Positions 1 through 6,595 of a stretch of DNA of 22,401 nt are shown one piece after another. How positions within the stretch are numbered: position 1 is the stretch's first letter; every line of letters starts with the position of its first letter. The stretch is from Candidatus Woesearchaeota archaeon (lineage in GTDB: Archaea > Nanobdellota > Nanobdellia > Woesearchaeales > JABIAG01). Below the pieces are notes generated by a model that was not told the origin of the DNA, searched no databases, and saw only the letters and a program-made list of their open reading frames with translations. The DNA is taken from the NCBI GenBank assembly GCA_019323235.1, contig JAHWHN010000173.1, positions 1 through 22,401 on the forward strand, read 5' to 3'. The translations under genes were made by a program, and so were the position numbers.

Positions 1-338
1 GAATTGGTAGAACTTTCCATTTAGATAAAAAAGAAGAAACTGGTATTAAAGAAGTTGAAAACTTAGCTGTAACAATTTGTGATGAAAAAACAGATTTTAC
101 TGAAATAAAACAAGTATTAGATTTCTTAATGAGAATGGTTGATAAAGAATTTTCTTTAGAAGAATTAGAACATCCATCTTATATTTCAGGAAGATGTGGT
201 AAAGTTATTGTTGAGGGTAAAGAAATTGGTTTAATTGGAGAAATGCATCCACAAGTCTTAGAAAATTGGCAAGTTCCAAACCCAGTTGGATCTTTAGAAA
301 TAAATTTACGAGAATTATTTAATATAATTTTTAATTAA
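1..338 (+). CDS. pheT: Phenylalanyl-tRNA synthetase beta subunit, C-terminal part (5' end outside window)
   Basis: The open frame enters from the left edge, reads from base 3 and stops at 336-338, giving about 111 residues. PheT is the beta chain of the cytoplasmic alpha2beta2 enzyme that charges tRNA-Phe. The visible part matches the end of the catalytic-like core of archaeal/eukaryotic-type PheT: an HPSYISGR segment, then KVIVEGKEIGLIGEMHPQVL, and a final SLEINLREL strand. The family is about 550 residues long, so most of the gene is missing. The frame is open from the window edge, so any internal Met-initiated version would be only a fragment. Its stop overlaps the stop of the convergent gene in the palindrome TTAA (335-338). 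No pheS is visible. Confidence 0.88.
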   Translation, partial: IGRTFHLDKKEETGIKEVENLAVTICDEKTDFTEIKQVLDFLMRMVDKEFSLEELEHPSYISGRCGKVIVEGKEIGLIGEMHPQVLENWQVPNPVGSLEINLRELFNIIFN

Positions 339-1195
339 TCTTTAATTATTTCTTTTAATTTAATTATTGACTCTTTAATCCAATCATCTCGATAAGTATC
401 AATTAAACAAGTAAATCTTTTATCTTTTAGAAATAACTTTAAAGGTTTAAAATTAATATTTCCTTTTCCAATAGAGAGATGTGTATCTTTATCACCCATA
501 TTATCATGTAAATCCATATTAATTATACTACCTTTGAATATTCGTAAATATTTTAAAAAATTATTACCGTTTATGTTTGCATGACCTGAACTAATTGACA
601 TCTTTAAACCAGGAACTTTTCTATAAATATCTTTAAATTCTTTAATATTTGATCCAAATTGATAATACTCTCCATTGTTTTCTAAAGCGACCATAAGGCC
701 TTTTTTTTCTGCAATAAGAACTATTTTATTTAAGTTTTTTATTAAATTATTATATTGTTTTAAAACAGAAAACTCATTAATAATACCTCCGCCTTCTTTG
801 AAAATTTGTTCACGAGTCTTACCTTTAAGTTTTTCTGCAATTATTGGATGTTTTTCAACAGTTGTTGTAATATCACCAGCATGAATTAAAATTCTATCAC
901 TACCCAATAGCTTAGCAATGTTTATTGATTTTTTAACAGACCTTAATATTTTTTTATTATCTAAAGAAGTATTCAAATGGTGAGGACATCTCACTATTAA
1001 TTTCATATCTAATTTCTTAGCTAGACTTTTTAATTTCATTAAACTAAATCTACCTAATCTTTTATTAGCATCATTATCTAAATTAAGACCAAAACAATTA
1101 AAACCCAAAGATTTTGCAAAACGTAATTCTTCAAATATATTCTTAGGTTTTGTTTTTTCCCAATATGAGGAATAAGATGAAAATCCAATATACAT
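335..1195 (-). CDS. TIM-barrel protein of the endonuclease IV / sugar phosphate isomerase-epimerase superfamily
   Basis: The 286-residue protein has the sequence landmarks of the AP endonuclease 2 / xylose isomerase-like barrel: HH at 72-73, HAGD at 105-108, ALEN with Glu172, SGHAN with His205, DLHDN with His230, DKDTH with Asp237 and His239, and a final LIDT at 264-267. These correspond to the metal ligands of endonuclease IV, except that the Asp three residues before the GHA histidine is Ser202 and the last Glu is Asp266. It could be a DNA repair nuclease or a sugar isomerase/epimerase; the altered site argues against plain endonuclease IV. The ATG at 1195 lies about 26 bases from a TATA box, consistent with a leaderless mRNA. 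No signal peptide is visible, so it is probably cytoplasmic. Confidence 0.75.
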   Translation of the reverse strand: MYIGFSSYSSYWEKTKPKNIFEELRFAKSLGFNCFGLNLDNDANKRLGRFSLMKLKSLAKKLDMKLIVRCPHHLNTSLDNKKILRSVKKSINIAKLLGSDRILIHAGDITTTVEKHPIIAEKLKGKTREQIFKEGGGIINEFSVLKQYNNLIKNLNKIVLIAEKKGLMVALENNGEYYQFGSNIKEFKDIYRKVPGLKMSISSGHANINGNNFLKYLRIFKGSIINMDLHDNMGDKDTHLSIGKGNINFKPLKLFLKDKRFTCLIDTYRDDWIKESIIKLKEIIKD

Positions 1196-1215
1196 GATAC
1201 TATTTTAAGAACAAA

Positions 1216-1227
1216 CTATATAAATAT
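1216..1227 (-). promoter_or_regulatory. TATA box for the TIM-barrel gene
   Basis: The element contains TATATAAATA on the plus strand and is AT-only on both strands. It is centred about 26 bases upstream of the ATG at 1195, the spacing expected when transcription starts at or next to the start codon. It lies in the 34-base gap after the VIT-like gene, suggesting separate transcription. Confidence 0.6.
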
Positions 1228-1229
1228 TT

Positions 1230-1703
1230 TCAATTAAAAATTAAAGGAATGAACTGTCCTAAGTAATAAGTCAAGACAATTACAATAAATGTTATTGACA
1301 AATGTTCTGAAATTGTTGTAAAAACTCTAGTTTTATTTTTCTTAGCTAATCTATAACTTACTAATGTAATTAATAAAACTCCCCATAATGAAGATGCCAT
1401 TATAGCAAAATTTAATGGAAATATTAAGATAGGTACTAAGAATGATAAAGAAATTACCATTTTTGTCATTAATGTTGAATAAGTAGCTTTCCAAATATTG
1501 TTTTTATTTTTAGTTACTGATTCTTCAGAAATGTGCATACCAAATGCATCAGATAAAGAGTCTGCAAATGCAACTAAAAGAATAGAACCAAAGACATATA
1601 ATCTAGAATGAGATAAAGAATACATACCTACCAAAATACCAAGAACAGTAATGATTCCAGAGATCATTCCAAAACTAAGACCTCTTTTAAAAGCTTCTTT
1701 CAT
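1230..1703 (-). CDS. VIT1/CCC1-family-like integral membrane protein
   Basis: The 157-residue protein has about five hydrophobic segments (roughly 10-30, 35-54, 81-95, 97-118, 130-150). The first part, with SFGMISGIITVLGILVG followed by an ADSLSDAFGM(H)ISEE segment, resembles the first two helices of the VIT1/CCC1 iron/manganese transporter family, in which small and acidic residues of these helices line the metal path. It is shorter than typical VIT proteins (about 200-230 residues) and lacks an obvious cytoplasmic metal-binding domain. A role in divalent metal movement across the cell membrane is inferred. It is divergent from the PAS gene and shares a 105-base intergenic region with it. 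The ATG at 1703 has a TATA box about 26 bases upstream. Confidence 0.6.
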   Translation of the reverse strand: MKEAFKRGLSFGMISGIITVLGILVGMYSLSHSRLYVFGSILLVAFADSLSDAFGMHISEESVTKNKNNIWKATYSTLMTKMVISLSFLVPILIFPLNFAIMASSLWGVLLITLVSYRLAKKNKTRVFTTISEHLSITFIVIVLTYYLGQFIPLIFN

Positions 1704-1724
1704 AATCTAAAAATAATTAATAAG

Positions 1725-1733
1725 TATTTAAAT
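1725..1733 (-). promoter_or_regulatory. TATA box for the VIT-like gene
   Basis: TATTTAAAT sits about 26 bases upstream of the ATG at 1703 on the minus strand, implying a leaderless transcript. It is one of two divergent TATA elements in the 1704-1808 gap. Confidence 0.55.
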
Positions 1734-1773
1734 GTTAGTAAAAAACAATCATTTAAGTTTTAAATACACAATA

Positions 1774-1781
1774 TTTAAATA
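1774..1781 (+). promoter_or_regulatory. TATA box for the PAS protein gene
   Basis: TTTAAATA within a longer AT palindrome is centred about 32 bases before the ATG at 1809, so the mRNA leader would be only a few bases. A second similar element, TTTTAAATAC, lies near 1757-1767. No Shine-Dalgarno precedes the ATG. Confidence 0.45.
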
Positions 1782-1808
1782 TTAAAAACAATATTATAGA
1801 AGATATAA

Positions 1809-3812
1809 ATGAAAAAAGATATTATGAAAGGTGAATGTTTTGTATGTATTCTTAAAGATTTAGACAGAGCTCAAGGTAAATTAAAAGAAAGTATAGATAA
1901 ACTAAAGCTAGTTCCTGAATATACTTATGATTGGGAAATCTTCTGGGATGAAAACTTAAATCTTGGTTATATGAATAGAGCCTTTGAAAGAATGTTCGGA
2001 TATAAAAGAGAAGAGTTTGTTAAAGGAAAGGTTAAGTTTGGAGAGTTGTTTTTCAAAGAAGATTTGAAAACAGCAGAAAAAATCTACAAAGAAATTTTAG
2101 AGAAAAAAACAATTAATGATTTCAAAATAAGAGCTAAAGATAAAAAAGGAAAAGAAATGTATATATCAATTTCTTCTCAACCAATTATTGTTAAAAATAA
2201 ATTCAGAGGTATAAGAACAAGCATTAGAAATATTACTGAAAAAGAATTAAATCACATTAAATTAAAAGAAAATGAAAAATTAATGAAAGAAATTACAAAT
2301 CATCTTGAAGAAGCTGTTTTCTCAAAAGATTTAGAAGGTAATTACACTTTTTTAAATCCAATTGCTGCAAAATATTTAGGAACTACTCCTGACAAAGGAA
2401 TTGGAAAAAAAGCAAACGATTTTCTTTCAAAAGATGAAGTCAAAAAAATTAATACTTTAGATAAATTAAATATGCAAGGTAAAAAAGTTAACGAAACCGA
2501 GATTTTAACTGTAGAAGGTGAAAAAAGAAAATTAAATACAATTCAAAGTCCAATGAGAAATAACAAAGGAAAAATAATTGGAATTGCTGGAATTGTAAGA
2601 GATGTTACCGAAAGTGAAAAAATAAATTTAGAAATTAGAGAAAATGAAAGAAAACATAATATTATTCTAGATAATCTTAAAGAAGAAGTTCATTTATGGA
2701 AATTAGTTAGAGATAAAAATAATAAAATAAAAACTTGGGCTTTAGTTGATGCAAATAAATCCGCACTTAAGACATGGAATAAAAAGAAAGAAAAAGTTAT
2801 TGGTAAAACAACTAATGAAATTTTCAAATATGATGCTACAAAACAATTTTTACCTATGATTGAAAAGATATTCAAAAGCAAAAAAGCAAAAAATTGGGAA
2901 TCTTACTTTCCTCCAACAAATCAATATCTTGCTATGACTACTGTTCCTTTTGGAGAATACTTTGTTTCTGCAGGTAAAGATATTACTAAAGAAAAAGAAG
3001 CACAACTGAAATTAAAAGAAAAGGAAGAAGTTTTTGAAGCAATTTCTCAAAATACAACAGATGGCATTTACTTAACAGATAAAAATGGAGATTGTGTTTA
3101 TGCTAATAAAGCCTGGCTTAAAATGGCAGGTTTGACTTTAAAAGAAGCCATGGGTAAAGGATGGATGAAAGCACTACACCCAGAAGATAAAAAAACAATT
3201 TCTGAAAACTGGTATAAAACTGTTAAGTCTAATGGAAAATGGGGTTTCGAGTATAGATTTTTAACCAAAGGTAAAACTCATTACATTTATGGAAGAGCAA
3301 AGCCAATCAAAATTAACAACGTATTAACGGGATATGTTGGTACGAACACTGATTTAACAGAAATTAAAAGATATGAAGAAGATTTAAAGAAAAATGAAAA
3401 AGAATGTCATTTAATGTTCGAGAATATGACTTCTGCTTTTGCATTACATGAAATTATTACAAATAAAAAAGGAGAACCTATCGATTATGTTTTCTTAGAA
3501 GTTAATAAAATATTTGAAGAATTAACTGGATTGAAAAAAATGGATGTATTAGGTAAAAGAGTAACTAAAGTAATTCCAGGAATTAGAAAAGATCCTATGG
3601 ATTTTATTGGAAGATATGGTGAAGTTGCTCTGAAAAATAAAAGAATTAAATTTGAAGCTTATTCTGAAGATTTAAAGAAGTGGTTTAGAATAAGATCTTA
3701 TTCTCCTAAAAAAGGATTGTTTGTTGCTATCTTTGATGATATTACAGATCATAAAACAGAACTTAAACTTTTAGAAGATGAAATTAAATTATTAAAAAAT
3801 GAAAAAAAATAA
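1809..3812 (+). CDS. Protein of five tandem PAS domains without a recognised output domain
   Basis: The 667-residue protein reads as five PAS/PAC repeats, roughly 38-146, 160-272, 283-395, 405-520 and 530-648. Each ends in the typical D-[ILV]-T motif: NITE (141-144), DVTE (265-268), DITK (391-394), DLTE (515-518) and DITD (644-647). Charged helical linkers join them. PAS domains sense ligands, redox state or light, usually in front of a histidine kinase, cyclase or regulator. Here the chain ends about 20 residues after the last PAS domain in a Lys/Glu helix; there is no H-box, HATPase, receiver, GGDEF, DNA-binding or HAMP domain, and no membrane segment or signal peptide. A short CFVC motif (10-13) precedes the first PAS. 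It may be a cytoplasmic sensor or scaffold for a separate partner; none is encoded nearby. The function is unknown. Confidence 0.85.
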   Translation: MKKDIMKGECFVCILKDLDRAQGKLKESIDKLKLVPEYTYDWEIFWDENLNLGYMNRAFERMFGYKREEFVKGKVKFGELFFKEDLKTAEKIYKEILEKKTINDFKIRAKDKKGKEMYISISSQPIIVKNKFRGIRTSIRNITEKELNHIKLKENEKLMKEITNHLEEAVFSKDLEGNYTFLNPIAAKYLGTTPDKGIGKKANDFLSKDEVKKINTLDKLNMQGKKVNETEILTVEGEKRKLNTIQSPMRNNKGKIIGIAGIVRDVTESEKINLEIRENERKHNIILDNLKEEVHLWKLVRDKNNKIKTWALVDANKSALKTWNKKKEKVIGKTTNEIFKYDATKQFLPMIEKIFKSKKAKNWESYFPPTNQYLAMTTVPFGEYFVSAGKDITKEKEAQLKLKEKEEVFEAISQNTTDGIYLTDKNGDCVYANKAWLKMAGLTLKEAMGKGWMKALHPEDKKTISENWYKTVKSNGKWGFEYRFLTKGKTHYIYGRAKPIKINNVLTGYVGTNTDLTEIKRYEEDLKKNEKECHLMFENMTSAFALHEIITNKKGEPIDYVFLEVNKIFEELTGLKKMDVLGKRVTKVIPGIRKDPMDFIGRYGEVALKNKRIKFEAYSEDLKKWFRIRSYSPKKGLFVAIFDDITDHKTELKLLEDEIKLLKNEKK

Positions 3813-3824
3813 AGAAAAAAAAAA
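3813..3824. terminator. A/T tract between convergent genes
   Basis: Only 12 bases separate the stop of the PAS gene from the stop of the membrane protein gene, and they are almost all A on the plus strand. The minus-strand transcript would therefore carry a U tract just past its stop, a typical archaeal termination signal. For the plus-strand gene the signal is not evident. Confidence 0.35.
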
Positions 3825-4550
3825 TTAAGCTTTTTTCTTACTAATCTTTTTGATTGATTTCTTTGTTGCATCAAAGTTAATAAAAAATACTGCTGATACT
3901 ACAATAAAAAATGATGCTAAAACATCTACAATTATATCAAAAGAAAAGTTAACCCAAAATTCATTAGATTCAAAGAAAGGTATTGAAGCCAGTGTGAAAT
4001 AAACTAATGAAGCAATAATTGCAAAAGTAATTGAATAACCAAGAACTTTCCACCATCTTCCTTCTACAATTTTCTTACTATAATCTAAAGCGCCTTTTGC
4101 ATAATTATCTGTAAACAAAACTACATAAATTGCAAAAATCCAATATATGTAAAAGATAATTGCTGGAATAACTAATAAAAACATTAAACCAAATAAGAAT
4201 AAACCTAATACTAAATTAGTTAATATTACTTTCCACCATTTTCCTAATGATTTACTAAACGCACTACCTAAACTAATTTTCTTTCCATCTATACTTGATT
4301 TAATTATGAAAGCAATTGCCATAGTTGCAAATATACCAAACAATCCTTCTAAAATAATTGAATACTTTGCGAAGTTGATAATACTCTCTACTGTTTCTTC
4401 TAAAGGTATTGAATTTAAAATAAAATTAATTGGAATGTATACAATAAGTGTTACTAAAAAAATCAAACCAAAATTATCAATAAATCTTTTCCAAGAATCT
4501 GATAAAATCTCACCAATAGAATATTCTTTTTTTAAAATATTTTTAGCCAT
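3825..4550 (-). CDS. Six-helix integral membrane protein of unknown function
   Basis: The 241-residue protein starts with a short cytoplasmic-looking segment (KKEYSIGEILSDSWKRFIDN), then about six hydrophobic helices near 27-47, 66-86, 108-135, 136-151, 172-195 and 205-226, and ends in a Lys-rich tail. The IGEIL..SW..F..NFG opening and the repeated GKWWKVILTN / GRWWKVLGYS motifs before helices resemble uncharacterised membrane families that include the glycerophosphodiester phosphodiesterase membrane-domain and YciC-like groups. This is a loose resemblance, not an assignment. There are no catalytic motifs or Cys pairs. The ATG at 4550 follows a TATA box at leaderless spacing. It is transcribed alone, convergent with the PAS gene. 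Confidence 0.7.
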   Translation of the reverse strand: MAKNILKKEYSIGEILSDSWKRFIDNFGLIFLVTLIVYIPINFILNSIPLEETVESIINFAKYSIILEGLFGIFATMAIAFIIKSSIDGKKISLGSAFSKSLGKWWKVILTNLVLGLFLFGLMFLLVIPAIIFYIYWIFAIYVVLFTDNYAKGALDYSKKIVEGRWWKVLGYSITFAIIASLVYFTLASIPFFESNEFWVNFSFDIIVDVLASFFIVVSAVFFINFDATKKSIKKISKKKA

Positions 4551-4571
4551 AAGTATATTTTAGAAAAAAGA

Positions 4572-4582
4572 GTATATAAATG
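4572..4582 (-). promoter_or_regulatory. TATA box for the six-helix membrane protein gene
   Basis: GTATATAAATG on the plus strand is centred about 26 bases upstream of the ATG at 4550, the leaderless spacing seen at most single genes in this window. Confidence 0.6.
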
Positions 4583-4621
4583 TATCTTTATTGATATGAA
4601 ATTAAATAAAAATAAGAAAAG

Positions 4622-4643
4622 AAAGAATAATTGCTTATTCTTT
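4622..4643 (-). terminator. Perfect 9-bp hairpin with GCAA loop at the end of the eL34-eL14 gene
   Basis: On the minus strand AAAGAATAA pairs perfectly with TTATTCTTT across a GCAA loop (a GNRA tetraloop), and the gene's TAA stop lies inside the 5' arm. The following bases (4621 downward) are U-rich in the transcript (CUUUUCUUAUUUUUAUUU). A stem followed by a U-rich stretch fits a transcription terminator or an mRNA 3'-end stabiliser; archaeal termination mainly needs the U tract. Confidence 0.55.
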
Positions 4644-5327
4644 ATCTTCTGTTTTTTCTTCTTTAGAAACTTTTTTAGCTGCTTTTTTTACTGCTTTCTT
4701 AGCTACTTTTTTAGTTGCTTTTTTAGCAGGTTTTTCTTCAGCAGTTTTAGCTGATTTTCTAAACTTTTTAGGTTTTTCAGCTACTTCTTTAGAAGTTTTG
4801 TTCCAAACAGGTAGATTTAAACCTTCAAAAACCTTAGCTACTTCATCATGTGAAGCTCCAGATTTTACTGAAACAACTTGTTTTAGAGGAACTAAATGAG
4901 TTAAGTTACATTTTCTTCTTCTAACGCCACCATCAATAGTTACAAATTTATTATCTATAACTTCAACGATAACACAAGTTTGGCCAGCATCTCTACCAGC
5001 AATCTTTGTACATAGTCTTCCAACTTTTACAATAGTCGCATCACCACTATCTTCTACTGAAATTGAACTTGAATGGTCTTTCATTACCATCCTCATTGCT
5101 TCACTAGATAGGTTTCCACCGAATGGTCTAGAAGGTTTCCTTTGAGATCTTGTTAATTTTCTGATATTAGCAGGAATATCTCTAGGAACACCTTTCAGTT
5201 GCTTTCCAGTCACCGCACATTTAGCATGCCCTGGTTTCCGCCTTTTATGGTGGACCACTGTTTTTCCGCCAGGTGTTTTTACAAAAACTTTCCTGAAGGT
5301 GTTTGATTTTTTATTTCCTGAAACCAT
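4635..5327 (-). CDS. Fused ribosomal protein eL34-eL14 with Lys/Ala-rich tail
   Basis: This single 230-residue frame holds two large-subunit proteins. Residues 1-88 are eL34: the FRKVFVKTPGGKTVVHHKRR start, CAVTGKQLKGVPRDI, and SRPFGGNLSSEAMR. Residues 99-178 are eL14: KVGRLCTKIAGRDAGQTCVI and VDGG-like RRRKCNLTHLVP, an SH3-like fold. A tail from about 179 is built of KKATKKVAKK-type repeats. In most archaea these are separate genes, with cmk often between them. The eL34 zinc site is lost: of the four usual Cys only Cys37 remains, the others being Thr40, Ser74 and Ala77. There is no frameshift or stop between the parts. The ATG at 5327 lies about 26 bases from a strong TATA box, so it is leaderless and outside the main operon. 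Confidence 0.88.
   Translation of the reverse strand: MVSGNKKSNTFRKVFVKTPGGKTVVHHKRRKPGHAKCAVTGKQLKGVPRDIPANIRKLTRSQRKPSRPFGGNLSSEAMRMVMKDHSSSISVEDSGDATIVKVGRLCTKIAGRDAGQTCVIVEVIDNKFVTIDGGVRRRKCNLTHLVPLKQVVSVKSGASHDEVAKVFEGLNLPVWNKTSKEVAEKPKKFRKSAKTAEEKPAKKATKKVAKKAVKKAAKKVSKEEKTEDKE
4692..4727 (-). repeat. 36-base Lys/Ala-tail repeat, copy in eL34-eL14
   Basis: These 36 bases are identical to 17558-17593 in the uS3 tail. Both encode part of the KKATKKVAKKA-type tail in the same frame. Identity at the codon level, including third positions, goes beyond shared amino-acid composition and suggests recent exchange, duplication or slippage. Confidence 0.7.
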
Positions 5328-5349
5328 AACTTGAAGAAAATATAGGCCC

Positions 5350-5357
5350 TTTATAAA
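5350..5357 (-). promoter_or_regulatory. TATA box for the eL34-eL14 fusion gene
   Basis: TTTATAAA sits in the palindrome CCTTTATAAAGG (5348-5359), centred about 26 bases upstream of the ATG at 5327. The GC-containing flanks stand out in this AT-rich gap and make it one of the clearest promoters here. The spacing predicts a leaderless mRNA. Confidence 0.65.
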
Positions 5358-5431
5358 GGTTTTTAATAAATTATTCTTAATTTACAATAGTTGCATATTC
5401 AAAAATTTCATAATAACCAAAAGAATTAATT

Positions 5432-5941
5432 TTACCATTTAGACTTCATTTCTTCAAAAAGGCATAAAATACTATTCCAATTACTATTTTTCATAAATTC
5501 AACCAAAAATTCAAAAGATTTCTCCCTATATAACCCACCATCTATCTTCGGCCACTTTTTTACATACCAATTAGTTAAATAATTTGGATCAATATGTGTA
5601 GCTCCTCCATGAGGGTCTGGACAAGAATAAACTATCCTAGAGACTCGATTCATAACAGAGGTACCTAAACACATCAAACAAGGTTCTAAAGTAGTATATA
5701 AAGTCACTTTTGAATTATTATATTTAACACAATCCCTTATTAATTTAGCATTTTCACGAATTAATATTGCTTCTGCATGAGATGACCAATCCCCATTAGA
5801 ATTTAATTTATTTCTATTCTTAGAAATGAATTTATCATCTATTACTAAAACAGAACCAACAGGATAATCTCCATGATCTAAAGAGATTCTTGCTTGTTCT
5901 ATTGCTAAATTCATGTATTCTTTATCTAAATCATCACTCAT
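5432..5941 (-). CDS. Nucleoside/nucleobase deaminase, zinc-dependent CDA fold
   Basis: The 169-residue protein has both zinc motifs of the cytidine/deoxycytidylate deaminase superfamily: HAE (His55, Glu57) and PCLMC (Cys88, Cys91), preceded by the expected YTTLE. Family knowledge gives hydrolytic deamination, with Glu57 moving the proton. The overall pattern (MNLAIEQAR..LDHGDYPVGSVLV) is closest to the TadA/guanine deaminase group (COG0590). The substrate cannot be read from sequence; archaea generally do not make inosine-34 by TadA, so a free base or nucleoside is more likely. An upstream TTG would add four residues, but the ATG at 5941 is preferred. It is cytoplasmic, with no signal peptide. 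The 30-odd bases upstream hold a weak TATA box and a hairpin. Confidence 0.85.
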   Translation of the reverse strand: MSDDLDKEYMNLAIEQARISLDHGDYPVGSVLVIDDKFISKNRNKLNSNGDWSSHAEAILIRENAKLIRDCVKYNNSKVTLYTTLEPCLMCLGTSVMNRVSRIVYSCPDPHGGATHIDPNYLTNWYVKKWPKIDGGLYREKSFEFLVEFMKNSNWNSILCLFEEMKSKW

Positions 5942-5955
5942 AAAAAAAATCAACT

Positions 5956-5978
5956 AGGAAGTATTAATAAAGCTTCCT
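5956..5978 (-). terminator. Hairpin plus U8 tract after the cysteine-cluster gene
   Basis: On the minus strand AGGAAG and CTTCCT form a 6-bp inverted repeat with an 11-base loop, followed six bases later by eight U in the transcript (5942-5949). This looks like the 3' end of the cysteine-cluster gene. The deaminase promoter must overlap it, as a weak TATA-like TATTAATA lies in the loop (5962-5969), about 25 bases from the ATG at 5941. Confidence 0.4.
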
Positions 5979-5984
5979 CAAGAA

Positions 5985-6545
5985 TTATTCTTCTTTTATC
6001 TCAAATATATCGTCAATATCCTGTTTTTGTGTCTGAAATAAACTTTTTTTTGTTTTATTTTCAGGATCTAAACAATTACAATCAGAAGGAACTTTACATA
6101 ATGGGAATCCTTCTTCATTTTTTAATTCTTCATAATAAATTAACTTCTTATTTTCCCAAGTTAAAGGAAATAATTTACAAATTGAAGGAATAGCTCTTCT
6201 ATTAAGTTTTTTAGAAAGTACTAATCCATATAATATACAACCTTTACCTTCTTTGTTATGAAAAATACAATAATTCTTACCTTTTATACTTCTAATTGAA
6301 TTTCCACCAAGAAACTCTTTATCTCCACTAAATTTTGTTTCAAAACATTTCTCTATTGGAAGACCAACTAATGGTTCAATTAAATTTTTATTTTTAATAA
6401 CTAAATCATAAGCTTCTTTATCGAAATCAGCACCATACTTACAACATGAGTCTTTACAATCACATCCATAACATCCTCTCTCATCAAAACCTTTCTGAGT
6501 AAAGCACTTTTGCGAGACTTTAGTAAGTTTAATTTTTGATTTCAT
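5985..6545 (-). CDS. Cysteine-cluster protein, YkgJ/DUF3109-like
   Basis: The 186-residue protein has 13 cysteines, with a dense N-terminal group (C14, C25, C28, C30, C34, C35) ending in DSCCKYGADFDKEAYDLV, then C67, C93, C103, C123, C150, C156 and C158. The CC-KYGAD followed by an acidic helix, a CIFHNKEGKGCILY segment and an AIPSICKLFPL segment follow the layout of the YkgJ/DUF3109 cysteine-cluster families, thought to bind an Fe-S cluster or zinc. Their function is not established. There is no signal peptide or membrane segment, so it is probably cytoplasmic. The ATG at 6545 has a TATA box at leaderless spacing. The last 25 residues are polar and probably disordered. Confidence 0.7.
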   Translation of the reverse strand: MKSKIKLTKVSQKCFTQKGFDERGCYGCDCKDSCCKYGADFDKEAYDLVIKNKNLIEPLVGLPIEKCFETKFSGDKEFLGGNSIRSIKGKNYCIFHNKEGKGCILYGLVLSKKLNRRAIPSICKLFPLTWENKKLIYYEELKNEEGFPLCKVPSDCNCLDPENKTKKSLFQTQKQDIDDIFEIKEE

Positions 6546-6566
6546 GCTGAATACGAATTTTTAAAG

Positions 6567-6578
6567 ATATATATAAAC
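6567..6578 (-). promoter_or_regulatory. TATA box for the cysteine-cluster gene
   Basis: GATATATATAAA on the plus strand lies about 27 bases upstream of the ATG at 6545, predicting a leaderless transcript. It sits in the 50-base gap after the unrecognised 139-residue gene. Confidence 0.6.
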
Positions 6579-6595
6579 TTATCCATCCTTTTTTA

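Noticed and set aside
2690..2881. Minus-strand frame inside the PAS gene
   Set aside because: It is antisense to clear PAS repeats and has no promoter; its hydrophobic look is a by-product of Lys/Glu codons on the other strand.
4660..4740. Possible CRISPR or satellite array
   Set aside because: The repeated T/A-rich units are codons of a Lys/Ala protein tail, with no regular spacers.
5432..5941. tRNA adenosine deaminase TadA
   Set aside because: The fold fits, but archaea generally lack inosine-34, so the substrate was left open.
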